A stretch of DNA of 64,000 bases from Limnohabitans kasalickyi (lineage in GTDB: Bacteria > Pseudomonadota > Gammaproteobacteria > Burkholderiales > Burkholderiaceae_C). Position 1 is the first letter of the stretch, and each line of letters starts with the position of its first letter. The notes under the pieces were generated by a model, which was given only the letters and a program-made list of their open reading frames with translations, ran no database searches and was not told the origin of the DNA. The stretch is taken from the NCBI GenBank assembly GCA_965234325.1, contig OZ248407.1, forward strand, positions 186,001 to 250,000. The letters are read 5' to 3'. Both the position numbers and the translations under genes were made by a program. This document shows, piece after piece, positions 35,544 through 44,211 of this stretch.

Positions 35544-37487
35544 ATGAAAAATATCAAGGTAGCAGCATCCATACTGGCAATTGCCTCGTTAGTTGCCTGC
35601 GGTGGTGGCGGGGGATCGGCAACAGCGCCAGAAATTATCCCTTTAACGGGTACTGCAGCAAAGGGGATTTTGAAAAGTGCCGACGTTCAAGCTTACGAAC
35701 TGGTGAACGGCGCTCTCACCAAATACGGGACACCGACCACAACTGACGAGACAGGTGCTTTCAAATTAAATTTGAACAAAACATCGAATCCTGTAATCGT
35801 AAAAATCACAACCAACAGCAACACAAAAATGTTGGATGAAACAACGATCATCAATGGGAAGTTTGCTCAAATTTCAGCACCTTCAGACTTGGTTTTGCGC
35901 ACCATGGTTGCAGACCTAAATGCAGCGGCTGAAAGCCAAGCCAATCCATTCACAGAAATGGCCATCGCTGGTGCGCTGAATGCAAAGGATGCATCAGGCG
36001 CTGCAGTGACATTGACTAAGGATGTGCTACTGATTTCTAAAGAAGCAGTAAAAATACAACTCGGCATCAATCCTTTTGCCTTGAAAGCAGTGGACGCAGA
36101 CAACACAACAGCCTCAGACGATCAGAAAAAACTGATGACCCTTTTGACTGGCGTGGCGAAAGCAGCCAAAGATGACAGCACCTGTTCTACTTTCTGCCAA
36201 GTGACCAAACTTGGGGAAAAGTCAGAAATCAAATATGACAAAGCAACAGGCAAAGGCAGCTTTAAAGATTCGATAGCCATGGCTGCAAAGTTAAATGACA
36301 CGTCATCTAAAGCAAGCACTGTTACCAGTCCCATGGTCATTGCGCTGCCTACTTACGCAGCAGTCAAAGAGACGGATGTTGCATCCGGTGCTGAAGTAAT
36401 CGCTCGAGATAGCTTTGAAACTTTCGTCAACGTCATGCGAGATGGATTAAACACAGCACGCACGGCGTTAGAAAAATCGATAAAAACTGTGGATGATCGA
36501 ACAAAAGATTTAACTTTTACAACAGCAAAAGCAGGTCTTGATGCATTCAACGCAGCAACTGCAAATTGCCGTTTTCCAGACACAGCCCTGGTCTGCGAAG
36601 GCAAAGACGTCAAAGTGGTCGGTAATGGCTACGAATTAACATACACATCGGCTGGGTACACCAACAAAGCGACAGCCAGTGGCACCGTCGTCAACGGCGT
36701 AGGCAATTTGAATGTTACTGGGTCTAGTTCGGTTATTTCGACAAACAAAAAAGCTGGCGAACTCTCCGTTTCAGCGACAGTCACAGGTTTAACAGCTGGC
36801 AATACAAGCCCTGACTCTGCATTGCTCAACATCTCGCTTACTGGCTATGACGACTCAACGGCAAAACCAGTCACAGTCAGCTTAAAAGACATCAACGTCA
36901 AAATCGACAATACAAAAAACACAATGACTGCTTCTGGCAGTCTCTCAATCAATAACTCATACAACGACAAACTGACCGGCACTTTAAATCTCACAATGGT
37001 CAAGTTAGGGCCAAATGCCAATTTAATGGAAGGCTACGTCAAGTCAGCCTCGTTGAATGTCACTGGCTACGGCGACGATAAGACATTGCTAGCACTTGGT
37101 ATCGGTGCAACCATCGACTACACCACCTACAAACCATGGATAGCCGAATCCTCAAGCAACTCTGGTTCTGCAACAGCGAATGTCAAGCTTGCTTTCATTA
37201 ATGAGGGAGTGAAATTGGACATCACAGCCAAACAGAATTCTTATCAGAACGTTGACATGACTGTCGTATTTAAGTCTGGCCTCAACTCAATCACGGCAAC
37301 AAGCAACGTCATGAATGCTGTCGTTAAAGAAGTACTTTTCACAAGTTCATCTGGTGATTTCACTGCCAAACTGACCAAAGCAACGAACGGAGCAACAACG
37401 GGAGTGATCAAACAAGGTAACGTCCAAGTTGGCACAATTGAAGGTGGCCTAATTAAAGTGAACGGGAAAGAGTTGTCTTTAAATTAA
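35544..37487 (+). CDS. Large putative surface lipoprotein, unknown function
   Basis: Not recognised. The start at 35544 is chosen because GGAG lies upstream and the protein then opens with a lipoprotein signal (MKNIKVAASILAIASLVACG), where the cysteine is followed by a glycine stretch. The product is 647 residues. Residues 35-110 resemble a carboxypeptidase-regulatory-like or transthyretin-like fold (TGTAAKGILKSADVQAYE). The middle is alpha-helical with two cysteine pairs. The C-terminal 270 residues are Ser/Thr/Asn-rich, alternating hydrophobic and polar, suggesting beta repeats. Composition is A/T-rich and unlike its neighbours, a sign of transfer. A secreted protein gene follows 10 bp later. 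Confidence 0.75.
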   Translation: MKNIKVAASILAIASLVACGGGGGSATAPEIIPLTGTAAKGILKSADVQAYELVNGALTKYGTPTTTDETGAFKLNLNKTSNPVIVKITTNSNTKMLDETTIINGKFAQISAPSDLVLRTMVADLNAAAESQANPFTEMAIAGALNAKDASGAAVTLTKDVLLISKEAVKIQLGINPFALKAVDADNTTASDDQKKLMTLLTGVAKAAKDDSTCSTFCQVTKLGEKSEIKYDKATGKGSFKDSIAMAAKLNDTSSKASTVTSPMVIALPTYAAVKETDVASGAEVIARDSFETFVNVMRDGLNTARTALEKSIKTVDDRTKDLTFTTAKAGLDAFNAATANCRFPDTALVCEGKDVKVVGNGYELTYTSAGYTNKATASGTVVNGVGNLNVTGSSSVISTNKKAGELSVSATVTGLTAGNTSPDSALLNISLTGYDDSTAKPVTVSLKDINVKIDNTKNTMTASGSLSINNSYNDKLTGTLNLTMVKLGPNANLMEGYVKSASLNVTGYGDDKTLLALGIGATIDYTTYKPWIAESSSNSGSATANVKLAFINEGVKLDITAKQNSYQNVDMTVVFKSGLNSITATSNVMNAVVKEVLFTSSSGDFTAKLTKATNGATTGVIKQGNVQVGTIEGGLIKVNGKELSLN

Positions 37488-37496
37488 ATTAAATTA

Positions 37497-38579
37497 ATGA
37501 CAAAAATACTTTTAAATGGCCGCCATGCGGCCATTTTTTTAATTATTTCTATCGCTCCATGTTTAGGTGTAGCACAGTCATCGCTGCGCTATCAAGCAGA
37601 GTCTGCCAGTAACCACGGCATACTCACAAACGATTACTGGGCCGCACAACCACTGTCAAGTCAAGCAGCCAGTGTGATGGGTTACTTGGATGTATCCATT
37701 CGAGGTGATTGGACAATCCGGGAACAACCCGTATTTATTGAGCGGCGACGAGTGCAAACTTTTACTGGCAACTCAAATGCTTTAATGCTAGCTGCTGTAG
37801 ATAAGCTTGACATCAAAACCCTTGCAACAAGTCAGTACCCAATTCGCGCCAAACTTGATCAGTTTGAATGGGATGCCTTAGGAGTTGTGTTCGCTGGAAA
37901 AAACAATCTGATTGAAGGTTTCAGTTGGCAACTTGAACCTAAATTAGCCAAACTCAAACAGTTTAAATCTGGTGATGGCGAAGGCACGCTTTCCATCAAA
38001 GCCGATAACAGTTATTTGAATGGATCACTTCATCGTGAGTCCAATGCTTCATATGGCCCCTTACTTCAGAGCAAGCCTCTCGAAATGGGCTACGGTACAA
38101 GTGCAGATGCAATGGCCCAGTTAAATCTTCAATCTTGGGTTTTAAGATTGAATGTAAAAAACATCTGGTCTAAATTTGATGTATCGGGTGCGTATGCAAG
38201 CGATCGTAGTTATCAGGTTCTTCAATCCGCAGGAGACATCAAGTTTTCACAAACACCTTCTGTTACTGGGGTTTACGGACAACAAGACCGCACGTACAAA
38301 GTGCCGGCCATTTATAAGATTGGCTTATTAAAGGAAGCCCCCTTTTCTTATGGTGGAGGTGTGATCGGATTTGATGGTCAACAGATGACATGGGCTCAGG
38401 TCGGCTATCAAATAGGGCCGAATCGATTTGGTGCTACTACTTATGCGTTTGACAATTTGGCGATTGATTACAGACGTGATGATCTCTTTATCAAAGGTTT
38501 ATCAGTGGGTTTGATATTTCAAACGGGTCTAAACGCCAAACCCTCTTTGCAAGTACAGACCATCATTTACGATTTTTGA
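37497..38579 (+). CDS. Putative secreted or outer-membrane protein, unknown function
   Basis: Not recognised. The 360 residues begin with a plausible signal peptide (hydrophobic AAIFLIISIAPCLG, cut near VAQS). The mature part has alternating hydrophobic/polar segments and ends in aromatic IIYDF, as outer-membrane beta proteins often do. It begins 10 bp after the lipoprotein stop and has no Shine-Dalgarno. A perfect intrinsic terminator lies inside its first 15 codons (37514-37540). The next in-frame ATG is at residue 61, which would remove the signal. So the start is either the ATG here with attenuation, or the gene is poorly expressed. Confidence 0.65.
   Translation: MTKILLNGRHAAIFLIISIAPCLGVAQSSLRYQAESASNHGILTNDYWAAQPLSSQAASVMGYLDVSIRGDWTIREQPVFIERRRVQTFTGNSNALMLAAVDKLDIKTLATSQYPIRAKLDQFEWDALGVVFAGKNNLIEGFSWQLEPKLAKLKQFKSGDGEGTLSIKADNSYLNGSLHRESNASYGPLLQSKPLEMGYGTSADAMAQLNLQSWVLRLNVKNIWSKFDVSGAYASDRSYQVLQSAGDIKFSQTPSVTGVYGQQDRTYKVPAIYKIGLLKEAPFSYGGGVIGFDGQQMTWAQVGYQIGPNRFGATTYAFDNLAIDYRRDDLFIKGLSVGLIFQTGLNAKPSLQVQTIIYDF
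37514..37540 (+). terminator. Intrinsic terminator inside the start of the downstream ORF
   Basis: Perfect 10-bp stem AAATGGCCGC/GCGGCCATTT (37514-37523 and 37527-37536), 3-nt loop, then four more Ts to 37540. It lies 27 bp after the lipoprotein stop codon and within codons 6-15 of the next gene, so it ends the lipoprotein transcript or acts as an attenuator. Confidence 0.8.
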
Positions 38580-38694
38580 AATTATGAAACTACCCGCCGC
38601 AAATACCATGACCGAAGTCAGGGCTGAAGGTTGCAAGTACGGGCAACTCAAACAACAACGCTTTAACTGATACTGCAAGATCAACCCGCTTGCC

Positions 38695-39669
38695 TCACCC
38701 ACCAAACCCCTCCTCCAACCCCGCCCGCAAATGCGCCACCAACGCAGCTACAGCCCTAGGCACGTGCGGCGCATACGGTCGAATGGCATAAATCTCCTCA
38801 GCAAACGCCCCCACCGAGCGCCACGCTGGTAAGACGGGCACCAGCTTGCCTTGGCGCAAGGCGTCTTGCGCGCTGAAGTCGGGCATGAGGGCGATGCCAG
38901 CACCGCTCAGCGCGGCTTCGCGCAGGGCTTCGCTGTTGTTGGCGGCGAAGTTGCCAGAAACGGGCACGGTCACGCGCTCTGGGGCTAAGCGCTCTTGGCC
39001 GTCGTTCGGTTTGCCGCTCGCTTCGTCTTTGAGGCGCGGCTCAAAGGTCCAAGCCGGGGTGTCTTGTGAGCGCGGGTAATGCAGGCAGTTGTGCGCGTGC
39101 AAATCAGTGGGGGTTTGCGGCTCACCGCGTCGACGCAAATAGGCACGCGTAGCAACCAGCACCGTCTCCGTTCGGCACAGTGCCCATGCCACATGGGTGT
39201 CAGGTGGGCGGGCGGTGTGGCGAATGGCTAAGTCAAAGCCTTCGGTGGCCAAGTTGGTGAGCCGGTCCGACAGGTCTAATTCCAAGCGCACATCGGGGTA
39301 GTTTTTCAAAAAGTCTGCCAGCAGCGGCACCAGCTGCTGCCGGGCAAAGGCCACGGGCGCGGTGACACGCAACAAACCGCTGGGTTGATCGGCCAAATCT
39401 TGCACTTGCGCAAAGCTTTGGGCAATTTGCGCAAACGAGGCACGGGTGTCGTCCACCAGCCGTTGCCCCGCCTCGGTCAGGCGCACGCTGCGGGTGGTGC
39501 GCTGCACCAGCGTCACGCGGGCGGCGCGCTCTAGCTCGGCAATGCGTTGGCTCATGGCCGCCTTGCTCACGCCCAAACGTTCGGCAGCTGCTGTAAAGCT
39601 GCCTTGTTGTGCCAGCACGCTGAGCCAGTGCAAATGGCTCCAAAGTTCGTTGATTTTTTGCTCATTCAT
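38695..39669 (-). CDS. LysR-family transcriptional regulator
   Basis: DNA-binding activator/repressor. The start at 39667-39669 (MNEQKINELWSHLHWLSVL) is chosen over an ATG nine codons upstream because it fits family length; the product is 324 residues. The N-terminal winged helix is LSVLAQQGSFTAAAERLGVS then KAAMSQRIAELER. The effector-binding domain starts near residue 90. It is divergent from the methylmalonate-semialdehyde dehydrogenase gene, with a strong dyad in between, and so is probably its regulator. Confidence 0.93.
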   Translation of the reverse strand: MNEQKINELWSHLHWLSVLAQQGSFTAAAERLGVSKAAMSQRIAELERAARVTLVQRTTRSVRLTEAGQRLVDDTRASFAQIAQSFAQVQDLADQPSGLLRVTAPVAFARQQLVPLLADFLKNYPDVRLELDLSDRLTNLATEGFDLAIRHTARPPDTHVAWALCRTETVLVATRAYLRRRGEPQTPTDLHAHNCLHYPRSQDTPAWTFEPRLKDEASGKPNDGQERLAPERVTVPVSGNFAANNSEALREAALSGAGIALMPDFSAQDALRQGKLVPVLPAWRSVGAFAEEIYAIRPYAPHVPRAVAALVAHLRAGLEEGFGG

Positions 39670-39674
39670 GCATG

Positions 39675-39698
39675 GATTGTTCACTATTTTGAACAATC
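39675..39698. promoter_or_regulatory. Dyad, probable LysR operator
   Basis: Perfect 9-bp arms GATTGTTCA and TGAACAATC with a 6-bp spacer, immediately upstream of the LysR start. It contains a T-N11-A core, as LysR sites do, in the divergent promoter region shared with mmsA. Confidence 0.6.
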
Positions 39699-39775
39699 AA
39701 TTCAAGTTTTCGCGCTTGTTGCGGCGCAAAAGCCTGCCTACACTGCCCCATCTTTTCTATTTACAGAGACACACC

Positions 39776-41290
39776 ATGACCCAACTCGCTCACATCGCGC
39801 ATTACATCAACGGTGCCGTTGCCAATGGCAGCAGCACCCGCACACAGCCCGTGTTCAACCCAGCCACCGGCGCCGTCACCGGCAATGTGAGCTTGGCCAA
39901 TGTGGCCGATGTCAACGCCGCCGTTGCTGCCGCGCAAAAAGCTTTCCCCGCTTGGGCAGACACCCCACCCCTGCGCCGTGCCCGCGTGATGTTCAAGTTC
40001 TTGGAACTGATGAACCAGCACAAAGACGAGTTGGCCCGCATCATCACCGCCGAGCACGGCAAGGTGTTCACCGATGCGCAAGGCGAAGTGAGCCGCGGCA
40101 TTGACATTGTCGAGTTCGCCACTGGGATTCCTCAGTTGCTCAAGGGCGACTTCACTGAGCAAGTGTCCACCGGCATCGACAACTGGACCATGCGCCAGCC
40201 CCTCGGCGTGGTGGCAGGCGTGACGCCTTTCAACTTCCCCGTCATGGTGCCCGCTTGGATGTTCCCCGTGGCCATCGCCGCCGGCAACACCTTTGTGCTG
40301 AAGCCCAGCCCGATCGACCCCACAGCCGCGCTGTTCATCGCCGATTTGCTGAAAAAAGCCGGCTTGCCTGACGGTGTGTTCAACGTGGTGCAAGGCGACA
40401 AAGAAGCGGTCGACGCGCTCTTGGTTCACCCCGATGTCAAGGCCGTGAGCTTTGTGGGCTCCACCCCCATCGCCAACTACATCTACGAAACTGGCGCCCA
40501 CCACGGCAAGCGCGTACAAGCCTTGGGCGGCGCGAAGAACCACATGGTGGTCATGCCTGATGCCGACATCGACCAAGCGGTAGATGCCTTGATTGGCGCA
40601 GCCTACGGCTCCGCTGGCGAGCGTTGCATGGCCATCAGCGTGGCCGTGTTGGTGGGCGATGTGGCTGAGCGCCTCATGCCCAAACTCATTGAGCGCACCA
40701 AAACCTTGAAGGTCTTGAACGGCACCAACCTCGCCGCCGAAATGGGCCCCATCGTGACCGACGTGGCGCACAAGCGCATCACTGGCTACATCGAGCAAGG
40801 CGTGAAAGAAGGCGCCCGCTTGTTGGTGGACGGCCGCAACTTTGACGGCGCAAGCGCTGGCGAAGGCTGCAAAGATGGCTTCTGGATGGGCGGCACGCTG
40901 TTTGACAACGTCACCCCTGACATGCGCATCTACAAAGAAGAAATCTTTGGACCTGTGTTGAGCTGCGTGCAAGTAGCCGACTTGGCCCAAGCCGTGGATT
41001 TGATCAACGCCCACGAATTTGGCAACGGCGTGAGCTGCTTCACCCGCGACGGCAACGTGGCCCGAGAGTTCTCGCGCCACATCCAAGTGGGCATGGTCGG
41101 CATCAACGTGCCAATCCCCGTGCCCATGGCATGGCACGGCTTTGGCGGCTGGAAGAAGAGCTTGTTTGGCGACATGCACGCCTACGGCGAAGAAGGCGTG
41201 CGTTTCTATACGAAGCAAAAGAGCGTCATGCAGCGCTGGCCTGAAAGCATTGGCAAAGGCGCTGAGTTTGTGATGCCAACGTCGAAGTAA
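39776..41290 (+). CDS. mmsA: CoA-acylating methylmalonate-semialdehyde dehydrogenase
   Basis: Oxidises methylmalonate or malonate semialdehyde to propionyl- or acetyl-CoA, in valine, beta-alanine or inositol breakdown. The ATG at 39776 gives 504 residues, the normal length; the longer open frame reads through the LysR region on the other strand and is not real. The catalytic cysteine is Cys284 in GSAGERCMAISVAV, a motif specific to the CoA-dependent branch. A strong terminator follows. Confidence 0.95.
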   Translation: MTQLAHIAHYINGAVANGSSTRTQPVFNPATGAVTGNVSLANVADVNAAVAAAQKAFPAWADTPPLRRARVMFKFLELMNQHKDELARIITAEHGKVFTDAQGEVSRGIDIVEFATGIPQLLKGDFTEQVSTGIDNWTMRQPLGVVAGVTPFNFPVMVPAWMFPVAIAAGNTFVLKPSPIDPTAALFIADLLKKAGLPDGVFNVVQGDKEAVDALLVHPDVKAVSFVGSTPIANYIYETGAHHGKRVQALGGAKNHMVVMPDADIDQAVDALIGAAYGSAGERCMAISVAVLVGDVAERLMPKLIERTKTLKVLNGTNLAAEMGPIVTDVAHKRITGYIEQGVKEGARLLVDGRNFDGASAGEGCKDGFWMGGTLFDNVTPDMRIYKEEIFGPVLSCVQVADLAQAVDLINAHEFGNGVSCFTRDGNVAREFSRHIQVGMVGINVPIPVPMAWHGFGGWKKSLFGDMHAYGEEGVRFYTKQKSVMQRWPESIGKGAEFVMPTSK

Positions 41291-41316
41291 TCGAGCCTGT
41301 TAGAGGTCGATCACGG

Positions 41317-41355
41317 GGCGGGCAGGGTCATAACATGACCTTGCCCGCCTTTTTT
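41317..41355 (+). terminator. Rho-independent terminator after mmsA
   Basis: A 14-bp stem (41317-41330 with 41336-41349, one G-U pair, core GGCGGGC) with a 5-nt loop is followed by six Ts. It separates mmsA from the GMC gene. Confidence 0.9.
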
Positions 41356-41420
41356 CTTACCAATACCAGCCAGCCCAAGTACCATCGCGGTCCATAACAA
41401 CAAGCACTTGAGACAACCGT

Positions 41421-43151
41421 ATGAGCGACACCCAGTTTGACTACATCATCGTTGGCGCCGGCACTGCCGGCTGCCTGTTGGCCAACCGCCTGAGCGCCAA
41501 CGCCAGCAAACGCGTGCTGCTCGTTGAAGCTGGCCGCAAAGACGATTACCACTGGATTCACATTCCCGTCGGTTACCTGTATTGCATCGGCAACCCGCGC
41601 ACCGACTGGCTATTCAACACCGCCCCGGATGCGGGCTTGAACGGTCGCAGCTTGCGCTACCCGCGCGGCAAGGTGTTGGGCGGCTGTTCCAGCATCAACG
41701 GCATGATTTACATGCGCGGCCAAGCGCGTGACTACGACCAATGGGCCGACATCACCGATGACGCCCGCTGGCGCTGGGACAACAGCCTGCCGTATTTCAA
41801 ACTGCACGAAGACCACCACGCCGGTGCCAACGCCCTTCACGGCGCCAAAGGGGCACGCAGTGACGTCTTGGTGGGCGACACCACGGTGTATGGCGAAACC
41901 TTGCGCCACCACATCGCAGGCGGTGAATGGCGCGTGGAAAAACAACGCTTGCGTTGGGACGTGCTCGACGCGTTTGCCCAAGCCGCCGTGCAAGCCGGCA
42001 TTCCTGCGACCGACGACTTCAACCGTGGCAGCAACGAAGGCGTGGGCTACTTTGAGGTCAACCAAAAAAGCGGCTGGCGCTGGAACACCGCCAAAGCCTT
42101 CTTGCGCCCCATGTGCTACGCACGCCCCAACTTCGAGTTGTGGACCAACGCCCAAGTGGCCCAGTTGCTGATGACCACCGAAGCCGACGGCACCCAGCGC
42201 TGCACCGGTGCCAAGGTCTGGACCGGCCAAGAGTTCGTGAACGTCACCGCCAAAGAATCGGTGGTGCTGAGCGCAGGGGCGATTGGCACACCACAAATTT
42301 TGCAGCTCTCAGGTCTAGGCCCTGCCGACTTGCTCAAACAGCACGGCATTGAACCCGTCATCGACTTGCCCGGCGTGGGCGCGAACTTGCAAGACCACTT
42401 GCAAATCCGTTCGGTGTTCAAGGTGCAAAACGTGAAAACGCTCAACACCCTCGCCAACAGCTGGTGGGGCAAGGCCATGATTGGCATGGAATACGCGTTC
42501 AAGCGCAGTGGCCCCATGAGCATGGCGCCCTCGCAACTGGGCGCGTTCACCCGCAGCAGCCCCGACCAGCCGTACCCCAACATCGAGTACCACGTACAAC
42601 CGCTGAGCTTGGATGCGTTTGGCGAGCCGCTGCACAACTTCCCCGCCTTCACCGCCAGCGTGTGCAACCTGAACCCAACCAGCCGAGGCACGGTCAACAT
42701 CACCAGTGCCAACTTCGCCGACGCGCCCAAAATTGCGCCCAACTACTTGAGCACCCCTGAAGACCGCAAGGTGGCCGCTGACTCGCTGCGCGTAACCCGC
42801 CGCATCGCCGCCCAACCTGCGCTGGCGAAATACAAGCCCGAAGAGTTCAAGCCCGGCGTGCAATACCAAAGCGACGACGACTTGGCGCGTTTAGCCGGCG
42901 ACATCGCCACCACCATCTTCCACCCCGTGGGCACCGCTCGCATGGGCCGCTTGGACGACGCGATGGCCGTGGTGGACCCCGAATTGCGCGTGCGTGACGG
43001 GCGCGGTGGTCTGGTGCGCGGCCTGCGCGTCGTTGACGCCAGCGTGATGCCCACCATCACCAGCGGCAACACCAACAGCCCCACCTTGATGCTGGCCGAA
43101 AAAGCGGCGCAATGGCTGGTCCACGACGCCTTGCTGTCAACCCAAACTTAG
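41421..43151 (+). CDS. GMC-family FAD oxidoreductase (choline dehydrogenase-like)
   Basis: Flavoprotein oxidising alcohols. The 576 residues open with the dinucleotide motif IIVGAGTAGCLLANRLS. GMC signature 1 is RYPRGKVLGGCSSINGMIYM, and signature 2 lies around GAIGTPQILQLSGLGP. The active-site histidine is in FHPVGTARMG, with the terminal VVDASVMPTITSGNTNSPT. Substrate unknown; many Comamonadaceae paralogues act on alcohols rather than choline. It shares no promoter with mmsA because of the terminator between. Confidence 0.93.
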   Translation: MSDTQFDYIIVGAGTAGCLLANRLSANASKRVLLVEAGRKDDYHWIHIPVGYLYCIGNPRTDWLFNTAPDAGLNGRSLRYPRGKVLGGCSSINGMIYMRGQARDYDQWADITDDARWRWDNSLPYFKLHEDHHAGANALHGAKGARSDVLVGDTTVYGETLRHHIAGGEWRVEKQRLRWDVLDAFAQAAVQAGIPATDDFNRGSNEGVGYFEVNQKSGWRWNTAKAFLRPMCYARPNFELWTNAQVAQLLMTTEADGTQRCTGAKVWTGQEFVNVTAKESVVLSAGAIGTPQILQLSGLGPADLLKQHGIEPVIDLPGVGANLQDHLQIRSVFKVQNVKTLNTLANSWWGKAMIGMEYAFKRSGPMSMAPSQLGAFTRSSPDQPYPNIEYHVQPLSLDAFGEPLHNFPAFTASVCNLNPTSRGTVNITSANFADAPKIAPNYLSTPEDRKVAADSLRVTRRIAAQPALAKYKPEEFKPGVQYQSDDDLARLAGDIATTIFHPVGTARMGRLDDAMAVVDPELRVRDGRGGLVRGLRVVDASVMPTITSGNTNSPTLMLAEKAAQWLVHDALLSTQT

Positions 43152-43152
43152 G

Positions 43153-43312
43153 CCGACGTTTCAACGGGTAATCGGGTTATTCCGCAAGGGAAAATCCTAG
43201 GCAAGTCGAGGATCTGTGGCGCTTACAGTTGTTTCACTCGGAGCGGCCAAAGCGCAGCTCAACGAGGGCGCGAGGAGACAGACGACAGACCCTTTAAAGG
43301 GTCGTTCTAGAG
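43153..43312 (+). ncRNA. Candidate 6S-like small RNA
   Basis: This stretch between the GMC gene and tauE has no protein-like frame but is structured. TCTGT (43213-43217) followed by GGCGCTT can pair with ACAGA (43285-43289) preceded by GACG. The E. coli 6S RNA has the same arrangement, with TGTGGCGCT and GACGACA flanking its apical part. An apical hairpin forms from CTCGGAGC and GCTC-AA-CGAG. A GACCCTTTAAAGGGTC hairpin (43288-43303) follows, as a hairpin does in 6S. The 5' end and closing stem are not resolved. The call is tentative. Confidence 0.4.
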
Positions 43313-43340
43313 AAGGCACCGGCAAAACCGGTGCCTTTTG
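43313..43340 (+). terminator. Terminator of the small RNA or GMC transcript
   Basis: Perfect 10-bp stem AAGGCACCGG/CCGGTGCCTT (43313-43322, 43328-43337), 5-nt loop, T-rich tail. It lies about 160 bp after the GMC stop, too far for that gene alone, which supports a separate small RNA. Confidence 0.75.
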
Positions 43341-43398
43341 CTTTGTGGCTTTTACTTTCCAGCCTGATCTCGCCTTCTTTCAAATCACAATCCCCCGC

Positions 43399-44157
43399 AT
43401 GGAACTCCTTTTCGTCACCTTCGCATCTGCTTTGGCTGGTTTTGTAGACGCCATCGTGGGTGGCGGCGGCTTGATCTTGTTACCCGCTTTGTTTGCGGTC
43501 TACCCATCAGGCGCACCTGCCACGTTGCTGGGCACCAACAAAAGCGCCTCGGTCTGGGGCACCACCTTTGCAGCCTGGCAGTACAGCCGCCGCGTGCAGA
43601 TGCCCTGGCGCATCATGCTGCCCGCAGCCGCGCTGGCTATGGCAGGCTCGTTCGCTGGGGCTTGGCTGGTGACCCGCGTTTCGCCTGAATTTTTACGCCA
43701 GTTATTGCCCTTCGTGCTGTTGGCAGTGCTGGTCTACACCTTGATGCGTAAAGACATGGGGCAACACCACGCGCCGCGCTTTCAGGGCCGTACAGAGTTA
43801 CTGGCGGCTTGCACGGTGGGTGTGGGCATGGGTTTTTACGATGGTTTTTTTGGGCCGGGCACAGGCAGCTTCTTTGTGTTTTTGCTGGTGCGCTGGTTGG
43901 GCTACGACTTTTTGAACGCCTCAGTCGCGGCTAAGCTGCTCAACCTCTCCAGCAACGCCGCCGCCTTGGTGTTGTTCACCTTGAAAGGCCATGTGTGGTG
44001 GCATTTGGCCTTGCCAATGGCCATTGCCAATGTGGCAGGCAGCTTGCTGGGCACACGCATGGCGCTCAAGCATGGCGCCGGTTTTGTGCGGGTGATGTTC
44101 ATCGTGGTGGTGAGCGCGCTGATTTGCAAAACCAGCTGGGACGCGTTTTTGCGCTGA
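43399..44157 (+). CDS. TauE/SafE family permease
   Basis: Membrane protein of 252 residues with about eight hydrophobic helices; the family exports sulfite or sulfonate-derived anions, or is of unknown substrate. The ATG at 43399 (MELLFVTFASALAGFVDAIV) is chosen; the open frame upstream runs through the small-RNA terminator and cannot be coding. The two-fold repeat motifs GGGGLILLPAL and GVGMGFYDGFFGPGTGSF are clear. Substrate not predictable. Confidence 0.9.
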   Translation: MELLFVTFASALAGFVDAIVGGGGLILLPALFAVYPSGAPATLLGTNKSASVWGTTFAAWQYSRRVQMPWRIMLPAAALAMAGSFAGAWLVTRVSPEFLRQLLPFVLLAVLVYTLMRKDMGQHHAPRFQGRTELLAACTVGVGMGFYDGFFGPGTGSFFVFLLVRWLGYDFLNASVAAKLLNLSSNAAALVLFTLKGHVWWHLALPMAIANVAGSLLGTRMALKHGAGFVRVMFIVVVSALICKTSWDAFLR

Positions 44158-44211
44158 AGCCATCTGTCAAAGAATGGGATGGCTGAACCGCCCAATGCGA
44201 CAGGCGCTCTT

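Noticed and set aside
38584..38670. A 28-codon ORF (MKLPAANTMTEVRAEGCKY...) after the secreted-protein gene
   Set aside because: The start resembles some chorismate mutase N-termini, but the rest does not, and there is no clear ribosome site. It may be a deleted remnant, but this cannot be supported.
39446..39775. 110-codon extension of the methylmalonate-semialdehyde dehydrogenase into the LysR gene
   Set aside because: The stretch is antisense to the LysR helix-turn-helix region and the family starts at 39776.
43216..43398. 61-codon N-terminal extension of TauE
   Set aside because: It crosses a perfect terminator and a structured region, has no family resemblance, and the ATG at 43399 gives the usual N-terminal helix.
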